DNA of 64,000 nt from JALYZC01 sp963725645 (GCA_963725645.1 CAVRZD010000002.1:992001-1056000); one strand, 5' to 3'; positions 1 to 10,798 are shown, counted from the stretch's first letter. The notes: a model not told the origin generated them from the letters alone. A program made the numbers and translations.

Positions 1-131
1 GGCTCAAGCAGGGCGGCCCGCTGCGGGCGCTCGCCGACCTGTTCTTCATCGGGCGCGCCATGCGCGACTCGCTGCGGCGCACGCTCGTGCGCTTCGCCCG
101 CGAGCTCGAGGCCGCCGCCGAGCTCCGCTAG
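1..131 (+). CDS. 3' end of an unidentified gene (partial)
   Basis: An open frame enters from the left edge and ends at a TAG at 129-131, giving a 42-residue C-terminal piece that starts LKQGGPLRALADLFF and ends with a basic/acidic amphipathic helix (RRTLVRFARELEAAAELR). The last helix resembles the C-terminal helix of SRPBCC (START-like) proteins, but this is only an impression from composition. A gap of 78 bp separates it from the beta-oxidation gene. Function cannot be given from this fragment. Confidence 0.5.
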   Translation, partial: LKQGGPLRALADLFFIGRAMRDSLRRTLVRFARELEAAAELR

Positions 132-209
132 GCCCCGGCCCGCCGCAGCGGCGATCGCGATAGCCTTCCGCGCCTTCGTCGCCTCGAGTCAAAGGATCCC
201 GAGACACCC

Positions 210-2169
<1,960 letters not shown>

Positions 2170-2185
<16 letters not shown>

Positions 2186-2938
2186 CGCTCCAGACCGCCC
2201 GGATCGAGCGCCTCGCGGAGCTGGTCCGCGAGGCCGGCTCGGCGGTGGCGTTGACCGGGGCGGGGATCTCGGTGCCCTCGGGCATCCCCGACTTCCGCTC
2301 GCCCGGCACCGGCATCTGGGAGAAGGTCGATCCGATGGAGGTCGCCCACATCGACGCCTTCCGCGCCGACCCCGCCCGCTTCTGGAGCTTCTACGGCCAG
2401 CGCTTCGCGTCGCTGCGCGACAAGCGGCCCAACGGCGCCCACGAGGCGTTGGTCGAGCTCGAGCGGCGCGGTCTGCTCGACGGCGTCATCACGCAGAACA
2501 TCGACCAGCTCCACCGCAAGGCGGGTACGGAGGCGCTGATCGAGGTGCACGGCACGATCGCGCACGTCGTCGTGCCTGGGGTGCGGCGCGCGCGTCGATC
2601 TCGACGACGTGCGCGCGCGGTTGGATGCGGACCCCGAGGGCGTTCCGCGCTGCGCGTGCGGCGAGCCGCTCAAGCCCGACGTCGTGCTGTTCGGCGAGAT
2701 GCTCCCCGAGGATGCGCTGCAGCGCGCGCAGCGCCTGACCGTCGACGCCGACCTGCTGCTGTGCGTCGGCTCCTCGCTCGAGGTCTACCCGGTGGCGCAG
2801 CTCCCCTCGATCGCCCTGCAGACGGGCGCGCGGCTGGCGATCGTCACCCAGGGCCCCACGCCCTACGACGGTGACGCCGCGGTCAAGCTCGACGGCGACG
2901 TCGAGGCCGAGCTGCAGGCGCTGGTCGCGGCGCTGTGA
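2170..2938 (+). CDS. Sir2-family NAD-dependent protein deacylase (one frameshift)
   Basis: Sirtuin: removes acyl groups from lysines using NAD+. Visible motifs are GAGIS and GIPDFRSPGTGIW (NAD site), TQNIDQLHRKAG with the catalytic His in EVHGT, a zinc pair CLGCG and a second pair CACG, and GSSLEVYPVAQLP. About 255 residues after one extra base near 2571 is ignored; the shift falls just before the first zinc cysteine pair. GTG at 2170 is chosen as start; it lies inside the end of the preceding beta-oxidation gene, suggesting one transcript. That neighbourhood fits control of acyl-CoA enzymes by lysine deacylation, which is inference. Confidence 0.85.
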
Positions 2939-2945
2939 CCTAGCC

Positions 2946-3824
2946 TCAGGCCGGCGCGTCGAGCGCAGCCACGGCGCGCGCCCGCAGCGCCGCCTCGAGG
3001 CGGCCGAGCGCGTGGGCCACCGCCTCGCGCGCGTCGCCGTCGAGCGGGCCGCTCAGCGCGGCGTTGGCGGCGTCGCCGACCGGGCCGCGCTGCTCGCGCA
3101 GCTCGGCCAGGCGCCGCTCGAGGTCGCCGGACGCCGCGTGGCGCTCGAGCTCGGCGATCCCCGCCTCGAGGGCCACGCGCAGCTGCAGCGCCGCCTCGCG
3201 CGTGCGGCCGTGATCGAGGTCGAGGCGGGCGCGCATCGCCAGCGACTCCGCCGCCAGCGGCCGATCGCGGCCTCCGAGCAGCGCCGCCAGACGCTCCTGC
3301 GGCCGCAGCGCGTCGGCGCGGCGGCGCTTCGGCGGGCGGAACGGAACCTCGACCGCCTCGGCCCAGCGCCCGTCGGCGACCTGTTCGCCGCGGCCCCAGC
3401 CGACCCGAGCGACCAGCGCGTGCTCGCGCCGCACCTCGACCGCCAGCGGGTCGGCGCTGGCGACCGCGTGTGCGTGCAGCGCTCGGTTGAGCACGCCCAG
3501 CGCGCCGGCCAGCACGTCATCGGGCGCCCGCCGCGCCCCGCTGAGCCAGCCGCCGGCCGACGCCTCGTCCTCGTGCGCGACGGCGGCGATCACGGTCGCG
3601 CGCGTCGTCGGAACCGGTTCGGGCTCGGGCTCCGGCTCCGCCGGCCGCGGACGGCGGCGGGCGAGCCGGCGCCGCTCCGGCGCCCCGACCGTGCGCAGCA
3701 CCAGCACGTGGCTGGGATCGGCGCCGGCGCCCTCGCGCACGACGTAGCGGCCATCCGCCGGCCCGAGCTCACGCGGGAACTCGAACTGGACGAAGGAGAA
3801 GAGGCGTTGGGGCTCGTCGCTCAC
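2946..3824 (-). CDS. conserved protein of unknown function, 292 aa
   Basis: Not recognised. The N-terminus (RLFSFVQFEFPRELGPADGRYVV) looks like a small beta domain. A Pro/Glu/Arg-rich linker at about 55-75 precedes a helical, Ala/Arg/Leu-rich C-terminal half (about 120-292) with several charged heptads that could form a coiled coil. No membrane segment or signal peptide. GTG start; a TAGGCT -10-like hexamer lies 10 nt upstream on the minus strand, overlapping the stop codon of the hydrolase gene upstream. It converges on the sirtuin gene with a 7-bp gap. Confidence 0.65.
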   Translation of the reverse strand: MSDEPQRLFSFVQFEFPRELGPADGRYVVREGAGADPSHVLVLRTVGAPERRRLARRRPRPAEPEPEPEPVPTTRATVIAAVAHEDEASAGGWLSGARRAPDDVLAGALGVLNRALHAHAVASADPLAVEVRREHALVARVGWGRGEQVADGRWAEAVEVPFRPPKRRRADALRPQERLAALLGGRDRPLAAESLAMRARLDLDHGRTREAALQLRVALEAGIAELERHAASGDLERRLAELREQRGPVGDAANAALSGPLDGDAREAVAHALGRLEAALRARAVAALDAPA

Positions 3825-3837
3825 CGCAAAGGTGAGC

Positions 3838-6258
3838 CTAGTGTCCCGCGGGTGTGGCGTACTTCGACGGCCGGGTCGGGACGACCGGGTTGTCGATCTG
3901 GTTGAGGCGGTCGATGAGCTTGACCCACTGGCCGGGCTTGAGCACGGAGTTGTAATGCCCCTTGAGCTTCGCGCTGTCGCCGAACAGCGGCTGGAAGCCG
4001 ACGTGGATGTGGTCGTCGTGGTCGCCCTGCGCCCAGGCGTAGGAGACGCCCGGGTAGTTCATCAGGGTGATGACCTGGTTGGGCTGCATCGTGCCCTGGA
4101 GGGTGAGGATGCGCCGCACCGTGATGTCGGTGATCGAGCCCGGACCCTGGTGGCCCACGATCGGGATGCCGTTGATCTTGGCGATGTCGGCGGCGTCGCC
4201 GTAGGTGTGCTCGGAGATCGAGCCGCCGCCGGCGACGTAGAAGCTGTGCCCGCACTTCAGCGTCGAGACGTACGGCTTGAGGCCCGAGCCGGCGAGGAAC
4301 TCGAGCGTGGCCAGCACGCGGCGGTCGATGATGTGGGACTGGATGTCCTTGCGACCGCAGTCGTAGATCTCGACGCGCGGGTCGTTGAGCACCCGCTGCT
4401 CGAGCTGCGTCTTGCTCATCAGCAGGATCTGGCCGATCGAGGGGTTCTTGGCGTCGCGGCCCCAGAAGGGGTTCTTCCCCGACGCGCGGTAGATCGCGGT
4501 GGCCTCGAGCAGCTTCCAGCCGTCGAGGATCGGCTTGGGGTCGATCTGCGGGGCGCCGCGGCCGGCCGGCTTGATCGAGAACGTCACGTGCGGCGCGAGC
4601 GTGGCATCCGTCTTGTCGACGCGGCCGAGGATCGTGCCGGCGATCACCTGCGCGCCCGGCTTCAGCGCCCGGAACTCGACATCCGAGCGGCTCAGACCGA
4701 GCACCTTGGAGACGTAGTCGTCGAAGGTCGCGTACCCGGCGACCGGCGTGCCGGTGCCGAGCAGCTGCTGGTCGCCGCCCGCCCGGTAGGAGTTCCCCCG
4801 GCTGGGGTGCGCGAACAGCCGCTCCTTGCTCGGCAGCACCCTGGTGCTCGTCGCGCGCGCGCCGGTGCCCTTGCCGCCGGAGCCCGAGGTCGTCTCGCGC
4901 GCCTGCTGGCCGGCGCTGGCGGGGTCGCTGGGGGCCGGGTCGCGCGGGGGCATCTCGAGCTCGGACTTCAGCTGCTGCGCGGTGGGCTGCTGCTGCTGAG
5001 CCTTCGGCGCCGGGTAGGACGGCGCCACCTTGCCGAGGTGCGCGTAGGTGTACTGGTTGCCGTAGGCGTCCTCGAGCACGACGTAGTTCCCGAGCGTGCG
5101 GTTGCTTCCGACCTTGCGGATGACGCCGTCGTTGACCGCGATCACCGGCGCCCCCGCGCGCGAGTAGATGTTGATCGCGCGGCGGTTCTTGTTCGCGTTG
5201 ACGAGGACGGCCGCGTTGCCCGACTTCACGCGCCGGGTCGCGCGCGCCTCGTTGAGGTCGTCCGCGTAGGTGGCGCGGGCGGCGACGGGGAAGTGGCCTT
5301 CGGTGAGGCCGGTGAGGGAGCCGACGAGGTCGGCGGGCATGCCGCCGATGAGCTTGGCGCGCAGCATCACCGACTGCACGTACCAGTCGGCGTGGTTGTA
5401 GGCGAAGATCGCTTTGTTGATGTTCTTGTCGGCGCCGGCGGCGCGGAGGTAGCGGGCGGCGGCGAAGATCGCGTCGACGGGGTTGTAGGGGTCCTTCTTG
5501 CCGTCGCCGTTGGCGTCGACGCCGTAGGTGCGCCAGCTGGAGGGGATGAACTGCATCCAGCCCAGCGCGCCGGCGCTGGAGACGGAGAGGTTGCGCCCGT
5601 AGTCGGTCTCGATCTCGTTGATCGCCGCGAGCACCTGCCAGGGCACGCCGTACTCGGTGCCGGCGGCCTGGTAGATCGGCAGCAGGAACGGCGGGATCCG
5701 GAACTTCTCGATGAAGAAATTCGGCACCCCGACCGGCGCCGGGCCCGCGTCCGCGAGCGAGAACGTCGGGTTGTCGATCGTCGGCGTCCCGTCGTTGGCC
5801 CGCGTCTTGCCCTTCGGCAGCCGCCGCGGCTTGACGTCGTCCGGCCGCGGCTGACCGAGCGAGGTTCCAGTCTTACCCTTAGGTTGAGGCTTTGCCTTCT
5901 CGCCGCCGGAGGTGATCGGGCCGGTGCCCTGCGGCTGGGGAGCGCCGCCGGGCTTCGGGGCCTCGGTCGGGGCGGTCTGCTGGTTGCCGGTGGCCGTGGT
6001 CGTGCTCGGCGCGGAGGAGGGCGCCGCGGGTGTCGTCGGCGCCGGCACCTCCGTGCATCCCACGACCACGGCGCCGGAGGGCACGCTCGGCGGGACGGCG
6101 CAGGGCGCGCCGTCGGGCAGCTGGAACGTCAGGAGCTGGCCGGTGAGCAGCTTGACCGTGACCACGTGGGCCGCCGCGCCCGCGGGCAGGGTCGACGGAC
6201 CCACGGCTGCCGTGAGCAGCGCGGACACGGCGAGTGCGATCAGCAGCTTCCTCTTCAT
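3838..6258 (-). CDS. secreted multidomain cell-wall hydrolase (transglycosylase + M23-like + M15-like)
   Basis: An 806-residue exported peptidoglycan enzyme. It begins with a Sec-type signal (MKRKLLIALAVSALLTAAV), then a Thr/Pro/Lys-rich low-complexity linker to about residue 175. Residues 190-290 are a lytic transglycosylase domain: the catalytic Glu lies in AAINEIETDYGRN, followed by GALGWMQFIPSSWRTYG and an NGDGKKDPYNPVDAIFAAARYL segment. Residues about 360-575 resemble an LytM/M23 fold split by an insertion; the usual zinc ligands look absent (HVTFSI instead of HxH). Residues about 670-750 carry an M15-type zinc peptidase signature, SEHTYGDAADIA and HDDHIHVGF. ATG at 6258 is chosen because it begins the signal peptide. 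Stand-alone gene with a long upstream region. Confidence 0.85.
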   Translation of the reverse strand: MKRKLLIALAVSALLTAAVGPSTLPAGAAAHVVTVKLLTGQLLTFQLPDGAPCAVPPSVPSGAVVVGCTEVPAPTTPAAPSSAPSTTTATGNQQTAPTEAPKPGGAPQPQGTGPITSGGEKAKPQPKGKTGTSLGQPRPDDVKPRRLPKGKTRANDGTPTIDNPTFSLADAGPAPVGVPNFFIEKFRIPPFLLPIYQAAGTEYGVPWQVLAAINEIETDYGRNLSVSSAGALGWMQFIPSSWRTYGVDANGDGKKDPYNPVDAIFAAARYLRAAGADKNINKAIFAYNHADWYVQSVMLRAKLIGGMPADLVGSLTGLTEGHFPVAARATYADDLNEARATRRVKSGNAAVLVNANKNRRAINIYSRAGAPVIAVNDGVIRKVGSNRTLGNYVVLEDAYGNQYTYAHLGKVAPSYPAPKAQQQQPTAQQLKSELEMPPRDPAPSDPASAGQQARETTSGSGGKGTGARATSTRVLPSKERLFAHPSRGNSYRAGGDQQLLGTGTPVAGYATFDDYVSKVLGLSRSDVEFRALKPGAQVIAGTILGRVDKTDATLAPHVTFSIKPAGRGAPQIDPKPILDGWKLLEATAIYRASGKNPFWGRDAKNPSIGQILLMSKTQLEQRVLNDPRVEIYDCGRKDIQSHIIDRRVLATLEFLAGSGLKPYVSTLKCGHSFYVAGGGSISEHTYGDAADIAKINGIPIVGHQGPGSITDITVRRILTLQGTMQPNQVITLMNYPGVSYAWAQGDHDDHIHVGFQPLFGDSAKLKGHYNSVLKPGQWVKLIDRLNQIDNPVVPTRPSKYATPAGH

Positions 6259-6662
6259 CCCCGGCGCCAGTCTCCTCCCACAGCTCCGGCTCCCTCCGTT
6301 GTCGGAAGGACCGTCTGTCGCGCGAAGCACGCTACTGAGTGGTTCTGACGAATGCAACGATGAACCGTCGTTGGCGAAAGGGGGGTGGACACGCAGCGAT
6401 TTCTCGGCCGCTCGGGGGGTGGGGAGCCGGGACGAGGCTCCTTCAAAGCAATCGGCGCGATGGCCCTTCCACTTGAGCGATAGGGAGGTTTCAGCGCGCC
6501 CGCACACACTACCCGTGGAGGGCGCGGAGAATGCACGCAGTGCGGTCGCGCCGACCCTCGAGTGGAGATCGAGCCCCCAGAAGGGCCCAACGATGCCCCG
6601 GATCGCCCGCGGTCTTCCGTTAGAGTGGCGCCGCCTCAACGAGCGAGCGAAGGGACGCCCCG
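6259..6662. other. 404-bp intergenic region between divergent genes
   Basis: No convincing protein. It holds the promoters of the hydrolase (minus) and of the coiled-coil gene (plus). On the plus strand a TAGAGT hexamer at 6621-6626 is a possible -10, and AAGGGA near 6651 a ribosome site. Short dyads are present, e.g. GAGCC/GGCTC at 6423-6439 and ACGA/TCGT around 6356-6371. I looked for a c-di-AMP (ydaO-type) riboswitch, often found before such hydrolases, and did not find its conserved blocks. Confidence 0.5.
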
Positions 6663-7109
6663 ATGACCGATGAGACCTCTCAGGAAGGGCTGAAGCAGCG
6701 CATCGCGCGGCAGGGCGAGGATGCGATCGGCAAGCTCGCCCAGGACCTGCTGGAGAACCCGCTCCTCAACGGCGCGCTCACCCGTGCGCTCGACGCCCAG
6801 AAGAAGGCGTCGCAGGCGCAGGAGGTCGCGATGGGGGCCCTGAACATCCCCTCGGCGGCCGACATCGAGCGCCTCACGCGACGCGTACGGTCGGTCTCGC
6901 AGCGCCTCGAGGGCATCGAAGACGGTCTCGACCGCATCGACGAGAACCTCGATCGCGCCGCCGGCGCGGCCGCCGCCGCCGACCGCCTGGAGCGCATGGA
7001 GGGTCAGCTCGAGGAGCTCGCGCGCCAGATCGCGGCGCTCGCGGAGGCGATCCCGGGCGCGTCGGCACCCGTACCCCGCAACCAGGAGCGCATGAGGGTC
7101 GGCGAGTGA
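6663..7109 (+). CDS. small coiled-coil protein, 148 aa
   Basis: Helical cytosolic protein of unknown role. Residues 1-60 are a Gln/Leu/Ala-rich helix (GEDAIGKLAQDLLENPLLNG). Residues about 65-130 are a strong coiled coil with regular leucine/isoleucine spacing (RLEGIEDGLDRIDENL). The C-terminus is Pro/Arg-rich. The pattern resembles phasin-like or PHA-synthase accessory proteins, which I cannot confirm. Its stop overlaps the GTG start of the SCP2 gene (GTGA), so the two are probably co-translated. Confidence 0.7.
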   Translation: MTDETSQEGLKQRIARQGEDAIGKLAQDLLENPLLNGALTRALDAQKKASQAQEVAMGALNIPSAADIERLTRRVRSVSQRLEGIEDGLDRIDENLDRAAGAAAAADRLERMEGQLEELARQIAALAEAIPGASAPVPRNQERMRVGE

Positions 7110-7531
7110 GCAACCCCGAGTTCGACTCCCCCAAGCAGTTCCGGGCGGTCATCGACCGGGTGTTCTCGATGATGAGCGAGGACCCCGCGATGGGACCCAA
7201 GCTGCGCGACGCCGACGTGCCCCAGCGATTCGAGTTCGACGACGTCGACCTCGTCGTCAACATTCGCGCCGGGCGCGGCGACGAGGGCAACCTCTACTGG
7301 GAGTGGACGGACGACGTCGACTGGGAGCCGAAGGTGAAGATGAAGATGTCCTCCGAGGTCGCCAACAAGTACTTCCAGGGCAAGGAGAACATCGCCATCG
7401 CGATCGCGCGGCGGCGGATCAAGACCGGCGGCGACGTGAAGGCCGCGCTGTCGCTGATCCCGATCACCAAGCCGGTCTACGCGCGCTATCGCGAGATGCT
7501 CGAGGCCGAGTATCCGCACCTCGTGGCGTAG
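7106..7531 (+). CDS. SCP2 sterol-carrier-domain protein
   Basis: 141 residues forming a single SCP2-like lipid-binding domain. The alternating beta segment FEFDDVDLVVNIRAGRGDEGNLYWEW is followed by the typical KMKMSSEVANKYFQGKENIAIAIARRRIKTGGDVKAALSLIPITKP block, where SCP2 proteins read ...G...A...G.i...G....l..l. Bacterial members bind hydrophobic ligands such as acyl-CoA; the true ligand is unknown. GTG start inside the stop of the coiled-coil gene. Confidence 0.8.
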   Translation: MSNPEFDSPKQFRAVIDRVFSMMSEDPAMGPKLRDADVPQRFEFDDVDLVVNIRAGRGDEGNLYWEWTDDVDWEPKVKMKMSSEVANKYFQGKENIAIAIARRRIKTGGDVKAALSLIPITKPVYARYREMLEAEYPHLVA

Positions 7532-7737
7532 GCGGCCATCCGACCGGAATGCGGTCGTTGACGCGCCCCTCCGGCGGCGTCATGCTGGATCCACCAGGCC
7601 GTAGTGGACGGCTGACCGCCGCCCGCGAGGCGCCGCCGGTAACGAGACGAGCGCCGTGGCCGACGCGGCGGGCCGTAACGCCCGCAACGCGGCGGGACCA
7701 CCGTCAGGCGGTCCCGTCGCCGTCCGTTGCGGACCGG

Positions 7738-7783
7738 TAGCGTGGCCGCCATGCTCGCAGGGCGCCAAGGCACGGATCGATGA
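7738..7783 (+). promoter_or_regulatory. -10 element plus 10-codon leader ORF before the MerR-cyclase gene
   Basis: TAGCGT at 7738-7743 is a TAnnnT -10 hexamer. Seven nucleotides later an ATG at 7751 opens a ten-codon frame (MLAGRQGTDR) whose TGA (7781-7783) overlaps the ATG of the next gene at 7780. Transcription from this -10 would start about at 7751, so the short frame would be leaderless and the cyclase reached by stop-start coupling. The rest of 7532-7737 shows only GC-rich dyads. Confidence 0.45.
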
Positions 7784-8955
7784 GCGAGGTCACGCTGGCG
7801 GATGCCGCCCGCCGGGCGGGGGTCACCCCGGCGACGCTGCGGCGCTGGGCCAAGGACGGCCTCATCCCGCAGTACGACGGGACGTGGACGCTGGCCGCGG
7901 CCGCCCACGCCCGCATCGTCGCGCGCCTGCGCGAGCGCGGCCACTCGCTCGAGGAGATCCGCCGCGCGGGCGAGGGCGGCGTGCTCGCGTTCGCCTACGT
8001 CGAGGATCTGTTCCCGTCGATCGAGGCCGCGTACACGCTCGAGGAGGCCGCGCGGGAGTCCGGGCTGGAGCCCGCGCTGATCGAGCGCCTGTGGGCCTCC
8101 GTCGGCTTCAGCGCCCAGTCGCTGGAGCGGCTGACCGAGGAGGACCTGCAGCTGCTGCGCTATGTCGCCGCGGTGCTGTCCGCGGGCTTCCCGCTGGTCG
8201 CGTTCCTGCAGCTGGTGCGGGTGTACGGCCAGACCATGTCCCAGGTGGCCGACGCCGAGGTGCGCCTGTTCCACCTGTACGTCCACGAGCCGCTCATGCG
8301 CGACGGCGTGCCGGGCCTCGAGATGGCGGAGGAGATGGAGGAACTGGCCCGCGAGCTGCTGCCGCTCGCCTCGCCGATGATGGACCACGTCCACCAGCGC
8401 TTCCTGCAGCACTTCCTCGAGCAGGACGTGATCGGCCACATGGAGGCCGACATCGACGAGGACACGCTCGAGCTCGGCCGCCTGCGCGTGGCCATCGCCT
8501 TCGCCGACCTCGCCGGCTACACGCGCCTGACGGAGGAGGAGGGCGAGGAGCAGGCGCTCGGCGCGGTCGAGCGGTTCGTGGACGCGGTCGAGAACACGCT
8601 CCCGGACGACGCGCGGGTGGTCAAGACGATCGGCGACGAGGTGATGGTCGTCGCCTCCGACCCGGCGGCGCTCACCGACTGGGCCGTGGGCTTCCAGACC
8701 CTGGTCGACGAGCGCCCGCTGCCGCGGGTCGGGATCCACTACGGCGAGACGCTCTACCGCGACGGCGACTACTACGGGCGCGAGGTGAACCTCGCGGCCC
8801 GGGTCGCGGCGCGGGCCGCCGGCGGCGAGGTGCTGGTCACCCGACCGGTCGTCGACAACGTGGGACCGCACCTCGAGTTCGAGCCGATCGGCGAGGTGCG
8901 CCTGAAGGGGTTCCGCGAACCGACCGAGCTCTTCCTGGCACGCTCGGCCGAGTAG
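7780..8955 (+). CDS. MerR-type HTH fused to class III nucleotide cyclase
   Basis: A 391-residue fusion. Residues 1-65 are a MerR-like winged helix (TLADAARRAGVTPATLRRWAKDGLIP), followed by a second helical region (to about 230) rich in Leu/Glu. Residues about 235-390 are a class III adenylate/guanylate cyclase domain. FADLAGYT carries the first metal Asp, KTIGDEVMVVASD the second, and YGREVNLAARVAARA the Asn/Arg pair that stabilises the transition state. The domain therefore looks active. HTH-cyclase proteins of this layout are known from actinobacteria; the combination suggests a cytosolic enzyme tied to DNA or using the HTH as a sensory fold. Substrate (ATP or GTP) cannot be decided here. 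Confidence 0.85.
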   Translation: MSEVTLADAARRAGVTPATLRRWAKDGLIPQYDGTWTLAAAAHARIVARLRERGHSLEEIRRAGEGGVLAFAYVEDLFPSIEAAYTLEEAARESGLEPALIERLWASVGFSAQSLERLTEEDLQLLRYVAAVLSAGFPLVAFLQLVRVYGQTMSQVADAEVRLFHLYVHEPLMRDGVPGLEMAEEMEELARELLPLASPMMDHVHQRFLQHFLEQDVIGHMEADIDEDTLELGRLRVAIAFADLAGYTRLTEEEGEEQALGAVERFVDAVENTLPDDARVVKTIGDEVMVVASDPAALTDWAVGFQTLVDERPLPRVGIHYGETLYRDGDYYGREVNLAARVAARAAGGEVLVTRPVVDNVGPHLEFEPIGEVRLKGFREPTELFLARSAE

Positions 8956-8978
8956 CCGACACGGGCGGGGCGCGGGCG

Positions 8979-8984
8979 TACACT
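8979..8984 (+). promoter_or_regulatory. -10 hexamer of tilS (near-leaderless)
   Basis: TACACT lies 6 nt before the tilS ATG, so the transcript would begin at or next to the start codon. No Shine-Dalgarno sequence precedes the ATG, which supports leaderless translation. Confidence 0.5.
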
Positions 8985-8990
8985 CGCGCC

Positions 8991-10292
8991 ATGACGGCGG
9001 ATCGCGTGCTGGAGCGCGTGCGCGCCGCGGGCCTGCTGCCGGCCGGCGGCGCGGTCGTCGTGATGCTGTCGGGCGGCCGCGACTCGGTCTGCCTGCTCGA
9101 CGTTGCGAAGCGGCTGGCGGGACCGGCGTGCGTGAGCGCGCTCCACGTCAACTACGGGCTGCGCGCGGAGGCCGACGGCGACCAGGCGCACTGCGAGGAC
9201 CTGTGCGCGGCGCTCGGCATCGAGCTCGCGGTCGAGCGGGTCGCGGCCCCGCGCCGTGGGAACCTCCACGCGTGGGCGCGCGATGCCCGCTACGGCGCCG
9301 CCGCGCGGCTCGCGCTCGAGCGCGGCGCGCGGGTGGCCGCCGGGCACACCGCGACCGACCAGGCCGAGACCGTGCTCTACCGGCTCGCGTCCTCGCCCGG
9401 CCGGCGCGCGCTGCTGGGCATGCCCGCCCGCGACGGGCGGTTGGTGCGCCCGCTGCTCGACGTCACGCGCGAGCAGACCGCCGCGTACTGCCGTGAGCGC
9501 GGGCTCGCGTGGCGGGAGGACACGGCCAACAACGACATCCTTTACGCGCGCGCGCGTGTACGAGGCGGGCTGGTGCCCGAGCTGCGGGCGATCCACCCCG
9601 CGGCCGAGCGCAACCTCGTGCGAACCGTGGCGCGCCTGCGCGACGAGGCCGACGTGCTCGACGGCCTCGTGGACGCGGTGCTCGACGGCCGCGACGCGCT
9701 GCCGGGCGCAGAGCTTGCGGCGCTGCCGCCGGCGCTCGCCCGGCTGGTGCTTCGGCGGCTGGCCGAGGACGCCGCGGGGCGCCCGGCGCCCGACGCCGCC
9801 GAGCGGCTGGCGGAGCTCATCGCGCTGACCGCGATGCCGGGGTCGGCCGAGCTGTCCCTGCACGGCGGGCTCCGCGTCGTCAGCGAGTACGGCGCGCTGC
9901 GGTTCGCCGCGGGCGCGGCGCCGGTGGCGCCGGGGGCGATCGGTCTCGGCGTGCCGGGCGAGGCACGCTTCGGCGCCTGGGACGTGCGCGCGCAGCCCGG
10001 GCCGGTGACGCCGCGCGACGGCGTCCTCGACGCCGACGCCGTGGGGGATCGCCTCCTCGTGCGCGCGTGGCGCGCCGGCGATCGCATGGCGCCGCTTGGG
10101 CTCGGCGGCACGCGCACGCTCGGCGACCTGTTCACGGACCGCAAGGTCCCGCGCGAGCGGCGGCGGTCGCTGCCGGTCGTGGAGTGCGGCGACGAGATCG
10201 CCTGGGTACCCGGCGTGGCGACCTCCGAGCGCTTCCGGATCGGGGCCGCGACCCGCGCCGCGATCCACCTCAGCGCACGCGTCCGCGGTTGA
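8991..10292 (+). CDS. tilS: tRNA(Ile)-lysidine synthetase
   Basis: Ligates lysine to C34 of the CAU-anticodon tRNA-Ile using ATP, making it read AUA. The N-type ATP pyrophosphatase P-loop is SGGRDS (residues about 26-31). It is followed by the conserved HVNYGLR, ARYGAA and AGHTATDQAETVLYRL segments. The C-terminal third matches the TilS tRNA-binding domain (RAGDRMAPLGLGGTRTLGDLFTDRKVPRERR). 433 residues, normal for the family. Chosen ATG follows the TACACT -10 element and begins the conserved N-terminal helix. First gene of the tilS-hpt-ftsH group. Confidence 0.95.
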   Translation: MTADRVLERVRAAGLLPAGGAVVVMLSGGRDSVCLLDVAKRLAGPACVSALHVNYGLRAEADGDQAHCEDLCAALGIELAVERVAAPRRGNLHAWARDARYGAAARLALERGARVAAGHTATDQAETVLYRLASSPGRRALLGMPARDGRLVRPLLDVTREQTAAYCRERGLAWREDTANNDILYARARVRGGLVPELRAIHPAAERNLVRTVARLRDEADVLDGLVDAVLDGRDALPGAELAALPPALARLVLRRLAEDAAGRPAPDAAERLAELIALTAMPGSAELSLHGGLRVVSEYGALRFAAGAAPVAPGAIGLGVPGEARFGAWDVRAQPGPVTPRDGVLDADAVGDRLLVRAWRAGDRMAPLGLGGTRTLGDLFTDRKVPRERRRSLPVVECGDEIAWVPGVATSERFRIGAATRAAIHLSARVRG

Positions 10293-10342
10293 CCGGCCGG
10301 GGGCCTTGGCGTGCGCGTTCCGGCGCGGTACGGTGGAGGCTG

Positions 10343-10753
10343 ATGGTCGTGCCGCTGTGGCTCCGCTTCGCGTTCGCCGGCGTGCTCGTGGTTTCGATGG
10401 CCGCCGCCTTCTGGGGACGCCCGCCCCGGCGTCGTCCGCAGCCCGCGACCTGGCGCCGTCTGGCCGCTGCGGCGGCGGCCTGCTACGGCGCCGGCTGCGG
10501 GGCCCTGCTGTTCGACGAGCCCGCGGTGAGCGCGGCCCTCGTGGGGCTCGGGGTGGAGACGCTGTCGGTGGCCGCCTGGCTGGGCCGGTCGATGGGCGAC
10601 GACGGCGAGGGCGAGGGCGGCGGCGGCGATGATGGCGACGATCCCACCGACCGCGATCCCGGCACACCCGGCGATGGCTGGAGCCCCCAGGACGACCAGG
10701 CGTTCTGGGACTACGTCTCACGTGGGGGCGACCGCGAGCCGATCGCGGGTTGA
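10343..10753 (+). CDS. small membrane protein with acidic tail, 136 aa
   Basis: Unknown protein. Residues about 5-23 and 42-80 are hydrophobic, predicting two or three membrane helices; a Gly/Asp/Glu-rich acidic stretch (about 84-105) and a C-terminal soluble segment ending WDYVSRGGDREPIAG follow. TACGGT at 10329-10334, 8 nt before the ATG, fits the -10 pattern seen at neighbouring genes. It sits between tilS and hpt, where no such gene is expected. Confidence 0.6.
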   Translation: MVVPLWLRFAFAGVLVVSMAAAFWGRPPRRRPQPATWRRLAAAAAACYGAGCGALLFDEPAVSAALVGLGVETLSVAAWLGRSMGDDGEGEGGGGDDGDDPTDRDPGTPGDGWSPQDDQAFWDYVSRGGDREPIAG

Positions 10754-10785
10754 GCGCGCCACCGGGGCGGCGCCCCGGCACCCAC

Positions 10786-10791
10786 TAGCCT
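10786..10791 (+). promoter_or_regulatory. -10 hexamer of hpt (leaderless)
   Basis: TAGCCT is 7 nt before the hpt ATG, placing the transcription start on the start codon. There is no ribosome-binding sequence in the intervening GCTCCTC. Confidence 0.5.
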
Positions 10792-10798
10792 GCTCCTC

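Noticed and set aside
6259..6662. c-di-AMP (ydaO-type) riboswitch before the cell-wall hydrolase
   Set aside because: Expected from similar genes in actinobacteria, but the conserved blocks were not found on either strand.
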